Below are positions 20,839 to 28,465 of a DNA stretch of 34,306 nucleotides, one piece after another. The stretch lies in the IMG/VR virus record IMGVR_UViG_3300048591_000552, positions 1 through 34,306 of that record; one strand, written 5' to 3'. The notes under the pieces are model-generated. The model saw nothing but the letters and a program-made list of their open reading frames with translations, did no database searches and had not been told where the DNA came from. The position numbers were made by a program, and so were the translations under genes. The first letter of the stretch is position 1, and each line of letters begins with the position of its first letter. The DNA is from a virus.

Positions 20839-22927
20839 CCAGTTCTGGATCGACATCTATTCCGCCGCCGGCGAGCGGCAAAACGCGCACACGCAGGCCG
20901 TGTCGAACGTGCGCATCACCGAGAAGATCAACCAGATCGGCGAATGCGAGTTCACTCTGCCGGCCGTCGTGGCGACCGAGCTCGGCAGCGCCGCCGGCTT
21001 GAAATATCGGCTGTATCACGAAACGCAGGGCGACCTGGGCGAGTTCACCCACGTCGACATGACGCTGGACGCCGACCAGCGCACGGCCACGATCCGGGCG
21101 TATAACCAGCTGATCGAGCTGGCCAACAGCATCATCGGCTTCGGCAAGGCCTACGACGGGACCTATGACCTGGCGTTCATCCTCTCCGATGCCCTGGGCG
21201 GCATCCTGAACACGGTCAGCTTCGATTGCGTGTTCGAGCCCAACTTCGACTTCGCCGACCGGCCGGCGGCGATGGAATTCCGCGGCGAAAGCGTGCTGCG
21301 CGGCATGGACATCATCCGGCAATACTATCGCGGCTACTTCAGGCTCGAGTCCGAAAACACGCTGCTTTTCGGGGACTTCCACTCGCAGGAGGTCACGGAC
21401 AGCGTGACGCCGGTGGCGCGCCTGTTCGGGCCGGTGTTGAACACGCCCGACACGAGCGACTACGCGGTGATCACGTCGCTCAAGCGCGAGCGCAAGGGGT
21501 CGAACATCGTCAACCGCGTGTATCCGCTCGGCTCCGGCATCGGTGAAACGCAGATCGACCTGCGGTATTCCACGCGCACCGCCATCGAGCCGGCCGGCCC
21601 GAACGTGCCGTCATACACCATTACCGTGGATCCGATCGGCAACGCGGAGGACGCATATTACATCCAGGACAACGAGAGCATCCTGCAGTATGGGCTGATC
21701 GAGGCCGTGCTGCCGTTCACCGAAGTCCGGCCCATCACCAACTCCGCCGCCGATCTGGAGAATGCCGCCAACGCGCTGTATGACCTGGGCGTGGCGTTCA
21801 TCCGGCAGCACCGCGCCGAGCAGGACATCTACTCGCTGTCGTGCGTGAACCTGCCGCTGACGGTCAAGCCGGGCGACCCGATCCGCGTCGACTACGCCGG
21901 CGTCGCGCAGCTGGAAACAGGCACCACCGCGTTCCTGACCCTCACAGGCCAGATCTTCTTCGTCACGCAGATCACGCGTTCATACGGGCCGTCAGGCGCG
22001 CCGGTGGCCGACCTGGTCATCAGCCGGAGCGGGGATGACATCGTGGGCAGCACGCACGTGCTGACCAGCGTCATCAGCGACATCCAGCGGCTCAAGCTGC
22101 GCGTGCAGCCGACGATGACGTATTACACGAAGAGCTCGCCGACGCTGCCGATCGACTCGACGCGCTTCGTTGATTTCACCTTCTACATCGGCTCGGAGGT
22201 GCTGGCCATCAACGAGATGAAGGTCGAGTTCCGGCTGATGCCGCTGCGCTCGTTTGCCAACAACGTGTCCACGGCCGCCAGCACCGTCGGCAGCACGACA
22301 TCGGGCGGCGGCTCGACGCCCACCAGCTCGAGCGGCGGCGGCAGCACGGTGTCGAGCGCCTCCGGCGGCGGCACGACCGTGACGAGCGGGAACACGAGCG
22401 TGGACACGTTCCACACGCACACCATCCCCGTGGTGGCCGGCATCGCAGGCACCCAGGTCTACTACTCGGGCGGCTTCTTTTACACGTCCGGCGGCGGCAC
22501 GGTGCTGTCGAACACCAACGGCGTGAATCATCAGCACAGCGTCACCATCGGCAGCCACACGCATGACGTGACAATCCCGTCGCACACGCACAACGTCACC
22601 ATCAGCAGCCACACGCACGACATCACGATCCCGTCACACACGCATTCGCTGGCCTTCGGCGTGACCGATGACACGCAGACGCCGCAGACGGTCACGGTAA
22701 AAGTGAACAACACGGCCGTCGGCGACATCATCAATGCGGCGACCGGCGTCGTGATCGGGTCGAGCGTGAGCGGGGCCGGCCTGTATCTGGTGGACATCCT
22801 GAGCGTGATCACCAGCAGCGACTTTCGCAACCGCACGCACACCATCCGTTTTGAGTGCGGCTCGCAGCAGGGGCAGGTATATGCCCAGCTGCTCAGCCGT
22901 GTCACCATTCAGCCGATCGCAGTGTAA
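20834..22927 (+). CDS. Tail-tip/receptor-binding protein with HxH repeats
   Basis: 697 residues. Residues 1-420 resemble tail-associated hub proteins of the ReqiPepy6-Gp37/gp44 type: WIDIYSAAGERQ, RITEKINQIGECEFTLP, and ESVLRGMDIIRQYYRGYFRL, ending with VKPGDPIRVDYAG. A Gly/Ser/Thr hinge follows (about 485-515, GGGS runs). Then come six HxH motifs; five of them sit 9 residues apart (HQH then SHTH x4), as in metal-binding triple-stranded fibres of T4 gp37 and similar proteins. The C-terminus is beta-rich. It probably reads the host receptor at the tail tip. Hub role by position; repeats seen directly. Confidence 0.75.
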   Translation: MSQFWIDIYSAAGERQNAHTQAVSNVRITEKINQIGECEFTLPAVVATELGSAAGLKYRLYHETQGDLGEFTHVDMTLDADQRTATIRAYNQLIELANSIIGFGKAYDGTYDLAFILSDALGGILNTVSFDCVFEPNFDFADRPAAMEFRGESVLRGMDIIRQYYRGYFRLESENTLLFGDFHSQEVTDSVTPVARLFGPVLNTPDTSDYAVITSLKRERKGSNIVNRVYPLGSGIGETQIDLRYSTRTAIEPAGPNVPSYTITVDPIGNAEDAYYIQDNESILQYGLIEAVLPFTEVRPITNSAADLENAANALYDLGVAFIRQHRAEQDIYSLSCVNLPLTVKPGDPIRVDYAGVAQLETGTTAFLTLTGQIFFVTQITRSYGPSGAPVADLVISRSGDDIVGSTHVLTSVISDIQRLKLRVQPTMTYYTKSSPTLPIDSTRFVDFTFYIGSEVLAINEMKVEFRLMPLRSFANNVSTAASTVGSTTSGGGSTPTSSSGGGSTVSSASGGGTTVTSGNTSVDTFHTHTIPVVAGIAGTQVYYSGGFFYTSGGGTVLSNTNGVNHQHSVTIGSHTHDVTIPSHTHNVTISSHTHDITIPSHTHSLAFGVTDDTQTPQTVTVKVNNTAVGDIINAATGVVIGSSVSGAGLYLVDILSVITSSDFRNRTHTIRFECGSQQGQVYAQLLSRVTIQPIAV

Positions 22928-22947
22928 ACATTCGCGGTGTAACCATG
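22918..22947 (+). repeat. 15-nt tandem repeat at the tail-tip stop
   Basis: CGCAGTGTAAACATT (22918-22932) is followed by CGCGGTGTAACCATG (22933-22947). It has two TAA stops in the same frame and ends with the next ATG. The unit resembles the one at 16168. Confidence 0.85.
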
Positions 22948-23301
22948 GCATATGCACTCCCATCGCCCGTCCCGCTCGAGACGTACAACCGGGTCCAGAT
23001 CGAAAGCTTCAGCTGCGAAATGCAGACGCTGGAGTTCACGCTGATCATCGGCCGGTATCTCGACCAGAACCGCGTGCGCACGAAGACCATCGCCGTGCCG
23101 CAATCGGCGCTCGTGAGCTACATGACGCGGCCGCTCACCGGCGAGTCGATGTATGCGGCCATGAAGCGCATGCTGTATGAATACCTCATCGCGACCGGCG
23201 AGATCCCGCCCGGCGCGGTGAATGAGGAAGCGCCGGCGCCGCCAGCGCCTGATCCTGAACCAGAGCCGGCGCCTGATCCTGAGCCAGAGCCGCAAGCCTA
23301 A
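22945..23301 (+). CDS. Small tail-region protein with Pro/Glu tail
   Basis: 118 residues from ATG 22945, directly after the repeated stop. The N-terminal part is beta-rich (QIESFSCEMQTLEFTLIIGRYL), followed by a helix (GESMYAAMKRMLYEYL). The C-terminus is a duplicated acidic proline tract (EAPAPPAPDPEPEP, then APDPEPEP), which may act as a flexible spacer. Not recognised. It lies between the tail-tip protein and a small fibre-like protein, so a tail accessory role is inferred. Confidence 0.65.
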   Translation: MAYALPSPVPLETYNRVQIESFSCEMQTLEFTLIIGRYLDQNRVRTKTIAVPQSALVSYMTRPLTGESMYAAMKRMLYEYLIATGEIPPGAVNEEAPAPPAPDPEPEPAPDPEPEPQA

Positions 23302-23313
23302 AGGAGTCATCCC

Positions 23314-23829
23314 ATGCCCACAAACTTTCCCTCTTCACTCGACAGCTACACGACGAAGGTCGACGGCGTCGACACCGTGCTGGCTGCGCACATCAACAAC
23401 GTGCAGGATGCGATTGTTGCCATCGAAACGCTGCTCGGCGCCGGCAGTGCTGCAGGCACCTTCTCGCCGGCGCTCTCGTTCGGTGGCGCAGCGGTCGGCA
23501 TGACGCACGCCGCGCAGAACGGCCGTTACCTGCGCCTGGGCAACGCCGTCTTCGTGACCGGCTATATCGTGCTGTCTGCGAAGGGCAGCTCCACCGGCAA
23601 TGCCGCCGTGTCGATGCCGGTCGCGGCCGGCTCTGCCTATCAAGGGTATCTCAACACCTTCTGGTCACTGGCCGCCAACTATGTGCACGTCGGGCTTCGC
23701 ACTGCATTCGGCGGCGCAAGCGCAGACGTGCTGGGCGCAACAGCTGCTGCTGCAGCGCCAACGCAGTTGACCGACACCGCGTTCAACAACTCCAGCCAGC
23801 TGCGCTTCTCAGGGGTGTATTTCACGTAA
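23314..23829 (+). CDS. Small fibre-like virion protein
   Basis: 171 residues. AAAGGAG lies before the ATG at 23314. A helical start (LDSYTTKVDGVDTVLAAHINNVQDAIVAIETLLG) is common at the N-terminus of phage fibre proteins. Then comes a small beta domain with NGRYLRLGNAVFVTGYIVLSAKG, a pattern of phage fibre head domains (GxYxKxGxxV). It is the last gene of the virion operon and is followed by a strong hairpin. No lysis gene follows, which is unusual. Confidence 0.65.
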   Translation: MPTNFPSSLDSYTTKVDGVDTVLAAHINNVQDAIVAIETLLGAGSAAGTFSPALSFGGAAVGMTHAAQNGRYLRLGNAVFVTGYIVLSAKGSSTGNAAVSMPVAAGSAYQGYLNTFWSLAANYVHVGLRTAFGGASADVLGATAAAAAPTQLTDTAFNNSSQLRFSGVYFT

Positions 23830-23832
23830 AGC

Positions 23833-23877
23833 GCGCCGGCGAACGAGCCCAGGGGGATAGGGCACGCTCGCCGGCGC
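23833..23877. terminator. 18-bp imperfect hairpin at the end of the virion operon
   Basis: The left arm 23833-23850 matches the reverse complement of 23860-23877 at 16 of 18 positions, with a 9-nt loop. It separates the plus-strand virion operon from the converging minus-strand genes. No U-tract, so it may act on both strands as a partial terminator. Confidence 0.65.
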
Positions 23878-23893
23878 AGGTGCAGTATACAAA

Positions 23894-23919
23894 ATGACCA
23901 CCGGTCTCTCGGTGGTCAT
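23894..23919 (-). terminator. Terminator downstream of the serine integrase
   Basis: ATGACCACCG (23894-23903) pairs perfectly with CGGTGGTCAT (23910-23919), loop GTCTCT. Read on the minus strand the stem is followed by TTTTG, as expected for an intrinsic terminator of the integrase transcript. Confidence 0.7.
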
Positions 23920-23966
23920 ATGACTCAGACGGAAGCGACGGGCGTCAAGTTCGCGTGAGTCATATG
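23917..23966. other. Candidate serine integrase attP: 50-bp dyad centred on GG
   Basis: CATATGACTCA (23917-23927) and TGAGTCATATG (23956-23966) are perfect 11-bp inverted repeats. The interior is also symmetric: 18 of 24 positions match across each half, closing on GACG-GG-CGTC at 23937-23946. The centre is a single non-palindromic dinucleotide GG (23941-23942). Total length is 50 bp. Serine integrase attP sites are known to be about 50 bp with imperfect dyad symmetry around a 2-bp crossover core. The site overlaps the last codons of the integrase gene, whose TGA is at 23960-23962, so recombination at GG would leave the gene intact. Integration has not been shown. Confidence 0.6.
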
Positions 23967-25504
23967 CGCCACACATCACCCTCACGCCTCAGCCGCGTGC
24001 GTTCGAAGAGCAGCACAAACTCAGGATGGGGCTTGATGCCGGCGATTCTCCTGCGCTCGGTGTCCACCACGACTGCTGCGCAGATCGCCTGCACGATCTC
24101 GCGCCGGATGTATTTGCTGGCTGTCGGCCAGATCTGCCGCAGGCGCACCATGCGCTCGCCGGCTTCCACCGTCCGCGCCGGCGCAGGGATCACCATATTC
24201 TCGACCTGCTCTTTCAGCGCCCGAGCGCGTCGCTCCATGGCCGGCAGATCATCGTCGAGCACCATGCCGGCGTTGATCTGGTAGTTGATCCGCCTGAGCT
24301 GGGCAGCCAGCCTCTCCCGCGCTTCGAGCGCTTGCGCCCGCGCATCGTCCTGGGCATTCACCTCACGGATCGCCTCGCGCCAGTCGTCGGGCAATTCCAG
24401 ATCGGCGATGTAATCGTTCATCGCCTCGACGAGCACGTCTTCGGCCACAGGGCGCGCCGGCGCCGCGCAGGCCTCGCCGCGCTGGGCGGCCGCGCAGCGA
24501 TAGTAGGCGCGCTTGCCGGTGGTGCTTTGCCAGGCGCGCAGAGGCTTGCCGCACACGCTGCACACGGCCACGCGCTCGCCGAATATGTAGTCGTGCTTCA
24601 GCGGCGCCGTGGCCAGCCGGCCCGGGTTGCGACGTTTCGCGCGGGCAGCCAGCGCCGTGCGCGCCAGCTCGTCATCGATGACGGCGGGGTGGGTGTCGCG
24701 CAGGATCTCCATGCGCCGGTCGCGCTTGCGCTTCTTCCGCTCGCCCTCGCCGATGTAGGTGGTGTGGCCGCTGTAGAACGCGGCGGCCTCCGGCGTGAAG
24801 AGCGCGCCGACGCTGTCTTTCGTCCACGGCCGGCGCTCGTCGATCGGCGTGTCATAGGTCGCCTTCTTCTTGCTGTTGCTGCGCAGGCGCAGTGTGCGCG
24901 CGCCGTCGGTGTTCATGGCGTCGGCTACCTGCTGGTCGCTCTTGCCGGCGGCGCAGAGCTGATATGCCGTGAGCACGTGGCGCGAGTCGTCCACGAGCTG
25001 GGGCTTGCCGTCGTCGCTGCGGATGTAGCCATACCGCAGGTCGCCGTTCCACAGGCCGGCCTGAAAGCGCTCGCGCTTGCCCTTTGTCGTTTCTGCGCTG
25101 AGGTTTTGCAGATACCACTCGGCGAAGAACGCCAGGATGATCAGGACGACCTTGCCCAGCGGCGTGGTGAAATCGATCGGCTCCGTGGCGCTGGCAAACG
25201 CCACATCGTGTTTTTGCAGGTCGTCCAGCGTGAGCAGCACGTCGACCAGGTTGCGGCTGAAGCGGTCGAGCTTGTGGCACACCAGCGCGTCGAATTCGCC
25301 GGCGTGCGCGGCTTTGAGCATGTCCTGAAAGCCTGGCCGGTCGGTCGACTTGCCGCTGCGCGCCTCGTCGGTGTAGATCGCGGTGATGGCCCAGCCGGGC
25401 TTGCTGTCGACGAACGACCGGCAGCCGCGTTCCTGCGCTTCCAGGCTCCAGCCCTCGGATTGCTCTTCGCTGCTGTAGCGCAGGTAGAGGGCAATGCGCG
25501 TCAT
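23960..25504 (-). CDS. Large serine recombinase/integrase
   Basis: 514 residues, usual for phage serine integrases. Residues 1-145 form the resolvase domain: Y7-L-R9-Y-S11-S-E-E-Q15 gives the Y-x-R-x-S-x-x-x-Q catalytic motif with S11 as the likely nucleophile, and KLDRFSRN carries further active-site residues. A recombinase domain follows (ERFQAGLWNGDLRYGY), then a zinc ribbon with CSVCGKPL near 314 and YYRC...C near 336-345, a coiled coil near 370-430, and a C-terminal helix-rich part. It catalyses integration between attP and attB. Its start overlaps the previous gene by ATGA, and a candidate att site overlaps its end. Confidence 0.95.
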   Translation of the reverse strand: MTRIALYLRYSSEEQSEGWSLEAQERGCRSFVDSKPGWAITAIYTDEARSGKSTDRPGFQDMLKAAHAGEFDALVCHKLDRFSRNLVDVLLTLDDLQKHDVAFASATEPIDFTTPLGKVVLIILAFFAEWYLQNLSAETTKGKRERFQAGLWNGDLRYGYIRSDDGKPQLVDDSRHVLTAYQLCAAGKSDQQVADAMNTDGARTLRLRSNSKKKATYDTPIDERRPWTKDSVGALFTPEAAAFYSGHTTYIGEGERKKRKRDRRMEILRDTHPAVIDDELARTALAARAKRRNPGRLATAPLKHDYIFGERVAVCSVCGKPLRAWQSTTGKRAYYRCAAAQRGEACAAPARPVAEDVLVEAMNDYIADLELPDDWREAIREVNAQDDARAQALEARERLAAQLRRINYQINAGMVLDDDLPAMERRARALKEQVENMVIPAPARTVEAGERMVRLRQIWPTASKYIRREIVQAICAAVVVDTERRRIAGIKPHPEFVLLFERTRLRREGDVWRI

Positions 25505-25683
25505 GCGGTTTCTGGCTGTGGATCCAGCTGCTGGGATTCAGCCGCGGCAATGGCACGCAGAAGGCGTTGCACGCGTGGGGGGTAGGTGTCGAGGCGCTTG
25601 CGCGCGACCACGGGCAGTCGCGACACGTTGGGCGCGCGCTTGGGCCGGCCGGGCCGGCGAGGGTGGGGGAGTTTGCGGGTCAT
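25501..25683 (-). CDS. Small basic protein with AT-hook-like motif, coupled to integrase
   Basis: 60 residues. Its ATG at 25683 overlaps the upstream stop (ATGA) and its own stop overlaps the integrase ATG (ATGA), so all three are probably translated together. The N-terminal half is strongly basic with RRPGRPKRAP, an AT-hook-like core (GRP flanked by basic residues). The second half may be one helix (PPRVQRLLRAIAAAES). It probably binds DNA. A tiny basic protein locked to a serine integrase could be its directionality factor, but no known factor is recognised and the ATGA coupling implies simultaneous rather than regulated synthesis. An inert short ORF is a less likely alternative. Confidence 0.6.
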   Translation of the reverse strand: MTRKLPHPRRPGRPKRAPNVSRLPVVARKRLDTYPPRVQRLLRAIAAAESQQLDPQPETA

Positions 25684-26168
25684 TTGCCGTCGTCCTCGCA
25701 CGCGCTCAACCGCTCCTGCAGCTCGGCGTTGGCTCTGGCCATGTCGTCGCGCTCGCGGCCGAGGCGCTCCACGTCGGCGCGGAGGCTATCGATCTTGTCG
25801 CTCAATCCGGCCGCCATGTTGCTGATCTGGAGCACCACGCCGGCGGTTGTTTGATTCGGCACGGCTTCGCTGTCTGGATAATGCCGTTGCTTCATGGAGA
25901 GAAACAGTGTGCGCGCCTCTGCGTATCCTTCCATCAGCCGACACTCCAAGTCGCCGGCGTGGTCGATGGCCATCTGCTTCCACCGATCATGTTCGCCAAT
26001 CTCGGCCCGCAGCCGGCGCACCTCAGCCACCAGCGCCGGCACGTCGCCATTTGCGTGCACGAAAAGTTGAGTGTTGTCAGACGGCTTGCCGCTTGCATTC
26101 GCCCGCGCTTCGATGGCGTCCAGATCAAGCGCCGGCGTTGCTGTGTAGGTCTCTCGTTCTTCGCTCAT
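25680..26168 (-). CDS. Ead/Ea22-like coiled-coil phage protein
   Basis: 162 residues with GGGAGG about 6 nt before the ATG at 26168. The N-terminal LDAIEARANASG and the LVAEVRRLRAEI patch are typical of the Ead/Ea22-like family found in temperate phage early regions. The C-terminal third is a coiled coil (LRADVERLGRERDDMARANAELQERL). Function is unknown in the family. The gene opens a run of ATGA-coupled genes ending with the integrase. A -10-like TATATC in the 43-bp gap upstream is a weak promoter candidate. Confidence 0.65.
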   Translation of the reverse strand: MSEERETYTATPALDLDAIEARANASGKPSDNTQLFVHANGDVPALVAEVRRLRAEIGEHDRWKQMAIDHAGDLECRLMEGYAEARTLFLSMKQRHYPDSEAVPNQTTAGVVLQISNMAAGLSDKIDSLRADVERLGRERDDMARANAELQERLSACEDDGK

Positions 26169-26211
26169 CGTTGCCCTCCCATATTCCGATATAAGTTGAT
26201 TTACTGTCGGA

Positions 26212-26703
26212 TTACACTTTGTTTAACCATGCGGTGTTGAGGCCGTTCGCAACAACAAAAGCGTTGTATGTCCTCGCTGCTTCAATCTCGTCTTCATACA
26301 TCCCAACATGACGAGTTTTGCCATTTATCCAACACAGCACCTGCCACTTGCCAGATCTATTGTTCCAGTAAACGCCTTTGAATGACGACTTCTTGCCGGC
26401 GCGCGGGCCTGTGTTCCTTCGGTTCTGCGAGGAAGAGACAAGCCGAAGGTTGGCGCGCCTGTTGTTTCGCTTGTTGCCATCAATGTGATCAACCTGCACC
26501 CCTTTAGGGATGGAGCCGAACATGCGCTCGACAATTACACGATGCATCAAAATTACGCCTTGCTTCCCATCGACGCGTTCTGATCGCGGTGTTGCACGCT
26601 GGGCATAGCCATCGGTGTGCGTTGTCCAATTGAGGTTAGCCAGATCTGCATCCAGCTCGTCAACCTCGCACACAAACCCCTTGGTCATTGGTATTGTTGT
26701 CAT
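26212..26703 (-). CDS. HNH-AP2 homing endonuclease
   Basis: 163 residues. Residues 54-93 carry the HNH motif: MHRVIVERMFG, then VDHIDGNKRNNRRANLRLVS with the catalytic His in DHIDGN and Asn in NLR. Residues 107-150 carry an AP2 DNA-binding domain (SSFKGVYWNNRSGKW, RHVGMYEDEIEAARTYNAF). This pairing is common in free-standing phage homing endonucleases that spread by cutting alleles that lack them. Its codon use is more AT-rich than its neighbours, suggesting recent insertion. It lies beside a tyrosine recombinase gene and a 14-bp inverted repeat. No intron or intein is visible nearby. Confidence 0.9.
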   Translation of the reverse strand: MTTIPMTKGFVCEVDELDADLANLNWTTHTDGYAQRATPRSERVDGKQGVILMHRVIVERMFGSIPKGVQVDHIDGNKRNNRRANLRLVSSSQNRRNTGPRAGKKSSFKGVYWNNRSGKWQVLCWINGKTRHVGMYEDEIEAARTYNAFVVANGLNTAWLNKV

Positions 26704-26732
26704 GTCTTGAATCGTCTAAAAATCGTCTATCT

Positions 26733-26767
26733 GTCGTGATTGATAATAAAAGGTTATCAATCACGAC
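26733..26767. repeat. 14-bp perfect inverted repeat with 7-bp spacer beside tyrosine recombinase
   Basis: GTCGTGATTGATAA (26733-26746), spacer TAAAAGG (26747-26753), then TTATCAATCACGAC (26754-26767). It begins 12 bp beyond the stop of the tyrosine recombinase gene at 26780. Two inverted arms of 11-14 bp around a 6-8-bp asymmetric spacer is the core layout of lox, FRT and similar sites. A hairpin terminator is the alternative, but there is no adjacent U-tract on the minus strand. Confidence 0.7.
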
Positions 26768-26779
26768 AACCAAAAGGCG

Positions 26780-27748
26780 CTATCCCATCACCTTGTTCAC
26801 GGCCTTGCGTTGTGCCTGGCCGGCGTCGGCGCGGTAGTCGCGCAAAACCGCAATCGACTTGTGGCCGGTGACCTGTTGAATGTCGGCCTCGGCCACCTCG
26901 GCCTTGAACGCTTCGGTGATGAAGCCGCGCCGCGCGCTGTGGCCACTCACCCGATCTGCTGCAATCCCCACCCGCTCGGCGGCTCGCTTCCAGACCAGCG
27001 CGATGTTGCCAGGCGTCAGCGCGCCGGCACCGACGTGGCCATGCTGATCAACCCCGCGAAACACCGCGCCGTCGTCAATGCCGGCAGTGGTCAGCCAGCG
27101 TCTGAGCAGCCGCACGGGGCAGATGGCTGGATCGCTGGAGGCCGGCAGCACCTTGCGCATGCCTTCGCCGGCCTGGTCGGTCTTCGAGCGCCGGATGGTC
27201 AGCGCCACCTCATCCACGCCCCACTCCACATCCTCGACGAGAAGGCTCGACAGTTCAGACCTGCGCATGGCGCCGGCAAACTGCACGCACAGGATCGCGC
27301 GATCTCGATATCCGGCGAGCGTGTCGGGCATGGCCGTGCACATGGCGCGCAATTCGCGCACGGACACGGCGCGCACCTTGCGCCTGGGCGCGCCGTGTTC
27401 GCGTCGAATGCCGCTCATCGCCTTGCGCACGATCTCAGATGCGGTCGGGTTCGGCACGCCGGCGGACTTGTGCGCCTCGCTGATGGCCACATTGCGACGC
27501 TCAATGGTAGAAACCTTCATGCCTTTATCGGCCAGGTATGAGAGGTAATCTGCAACCGTCTTGGGTACCGCCGGGAAATGCTCGCGGTTGTTGTCCTCAC
27601 ACCACTCACTGAAGTCGCGCAGGTCGGACTGGTAAGCGCGGCGGGTGTTGTGTGCACGCGAGGCGCGAATGTAGTGAGCCGTTGAATCAGACACAGTGAT
27701 CGTGTCCGGCGCGCCGGCGCTTCTGGTGGTGGTCAGAGATTGATTCAT
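26780..27748 (-). CDS. Tyrosine recombinase 1
   Basis: 322 residues, a usual length. N-terminal core-binding domain (about 20-105): NTRRAYQSDLRDFSEWCE and TIERRNVAISEAHKSAG. C-terminal catalytic domain: Arg in FAGAMRRSEL, Lys in RRSKTDQ, His-x-x-Arg in GHSARRGF, His in TGHKSIAVL, and the nucleophile Y305 in LRDYRADAG. All six catalytic positions are present, so it is probably active. The first 13 residues (M-x-Q-x-LTTT-x-x-AGA) match those of the second recombinase. A lox-like inverted repeat lies just beyond its stop and an HNH gene beyond that. Its partner site and role (integration, resolution or inversion) are unknown. Confidence 0.92.
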   Translation of the reverse strand: MNQSLTTTRSAGAPDTITVSDSTAHYIRASRAHNTRRAYQSDLRDFSEWCEDNNREHFPAVPKTVADYLSYLADKGMKVSTIERRNVAISEAHKSAGVPNPTASEIVRKAMSGIRREHGAPRRKVRAVSVRELRAMCTAMPDTLAGYRDRAILCVQFAGAMRRSELSSLLVEDVEWGVDEVALTIRRSKTDQAGEGMRKVLPASSDPAICPVRLLRRWLTTAGIDDGAVFRGVDQHGHVGAGALTPGNIALVWKRAAERVGIAADRVSGHSARRGFITEAFKAEVAEADIQQVTGHKSIAVLRDYRADAGQAQRKAVNKVMG

Positions 27749-27841
27749 GTTTGGCCTGTAATCACTCTAATAGGCAAAGGCAGAACAGGCGTGCGACATT
27801 CTGTTAAATAATGTAGGTCAGTATTAGGTGCGGCTATTCGT

Positions 27842-28249
27842 CTAGTCGCGGATGCTTTTAATGTGGCTCACCATGTCATCGTAAGCGCTCGGCATGTGCT
27901 CCGCCGCCCAATCTAGCGCCGCGCGCGTCCCTTGCTCCACAAGCTCAAAACGCCTCCCGCACTTCATACAAAGCAATAGGCTAGTAAGTTGCCCTCTGCA
28001 CTCCGGACACTGGAGCAAATGCCCATGTATCCCGATTGATTCCGATACATCCACGAGCGCCGCGAATAGCTTAGAAATTAGCACGAGCCGGGAATGTCCA
28101 TCCGTGCCGTGTAGGAATTCGTGCGCGTATACATTGGCGAGCCGGACCTCCTCTATTTCCCGCGCCGTAAGCCCTTGCTCTATCAGGAGCGCAAACGCCG
28201 GGTTTTCTTTCGCCCATTGGGTGATTTCTGCCTCTGTTTTTGCTGTCAT
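27842..28249 (-). CDS. Hypothetical protein with zinc-ribbon-like Cys motif
   Basis: 135 residues with GGGGA about 9 nt before the ATG at 28249. The N-terminal half is helical (IEQGLTAREIEEVRLANVYAHEFLHG). Two CxxC pairs, LQCPECRG and LLCMKCGR, could bind zinc. The rest is helical. Not recognised. It lies between recombinase 1 and tiny minus-strand genes in an AT-richer segment, so a host-takeover or regulatory role is possible but unproven. Confidence 0.6.
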   Translation of the reverse strand: MTAKTEAEITQWAKENPAFALLIEQGLTAREIEEVRLANVYAHEFLHGTDGHSRLVLISKLFAALVDVSESIGIHGHLLQCPECRGQLTSLLLCMKCGRRFELVEQGTRAALDWAAEHMPSAYDDMVSHIKSIRD

Positions 28250-28299
28250 GTTTTCATCCCCTTTTCTGATCGCTGCTGATTCTGTGTTAGTCGCGGCAT

Positions 28300-28419
28300 C
28301 TAATTACTCAGAGCCAACAACGCCCTTTGCCGCGCCTGCTGGATGCAGTCACAATAGGTTTCGCCGTCACGGTCACAAGAGAAACACGTGACTTCGTGCG
28401 TTTCTACCATCTGGCACAT
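28300..28419 (-). CDS. Tiny Cys-rich protein
   Basis: 39 residues from ATG 28419 to the stop at 28300. Short sequence with four Cys in the middle (TCFSCDRDGETYCDC) in a zinc-finger-like spacing and a helical end (QQARQRALLAL). The open frame reaches back to 28527, but that part overlaps the upstream small membrane gene out of frame, so the later start is chosen. No convincing ribosome binding site. Possibly real; an upstream TTG start is the alternative. Confidence 0.4.
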   Translation of the reverse strand: MCQMVETHEVTCFSCDRDGETYCDCIQQARQRALLALSN

Positions 28420-28465
28420 ATTGAGCAATTCGGCTTTCGCCAAACTGCATCGCGCCAAATATCGG

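Noticed and set aside
22300-22400. GGGS-type DNA repeats in the tail-tip gene as a possible CRISPR-like array
   Set aside because: They encode a flexible Gly/Ser/Thr linker in frame; there are no repeat-spacer units.
22531-22908. Minus-strand Cys/Val-rich open frame over the HxH region
   Set aside because: It mirrors the repeated SHTH codons of the tail-tip gene and lacks a start signal.
24026-25585. 519-codon plus-strand open frame opposite the serine integrase
   Set aside because: The minus strand encodes a complete integrase with all motifs. The plus frame is Arg/Ala/His-rich shadow coding caused by high GC, with no ribosome binding site.
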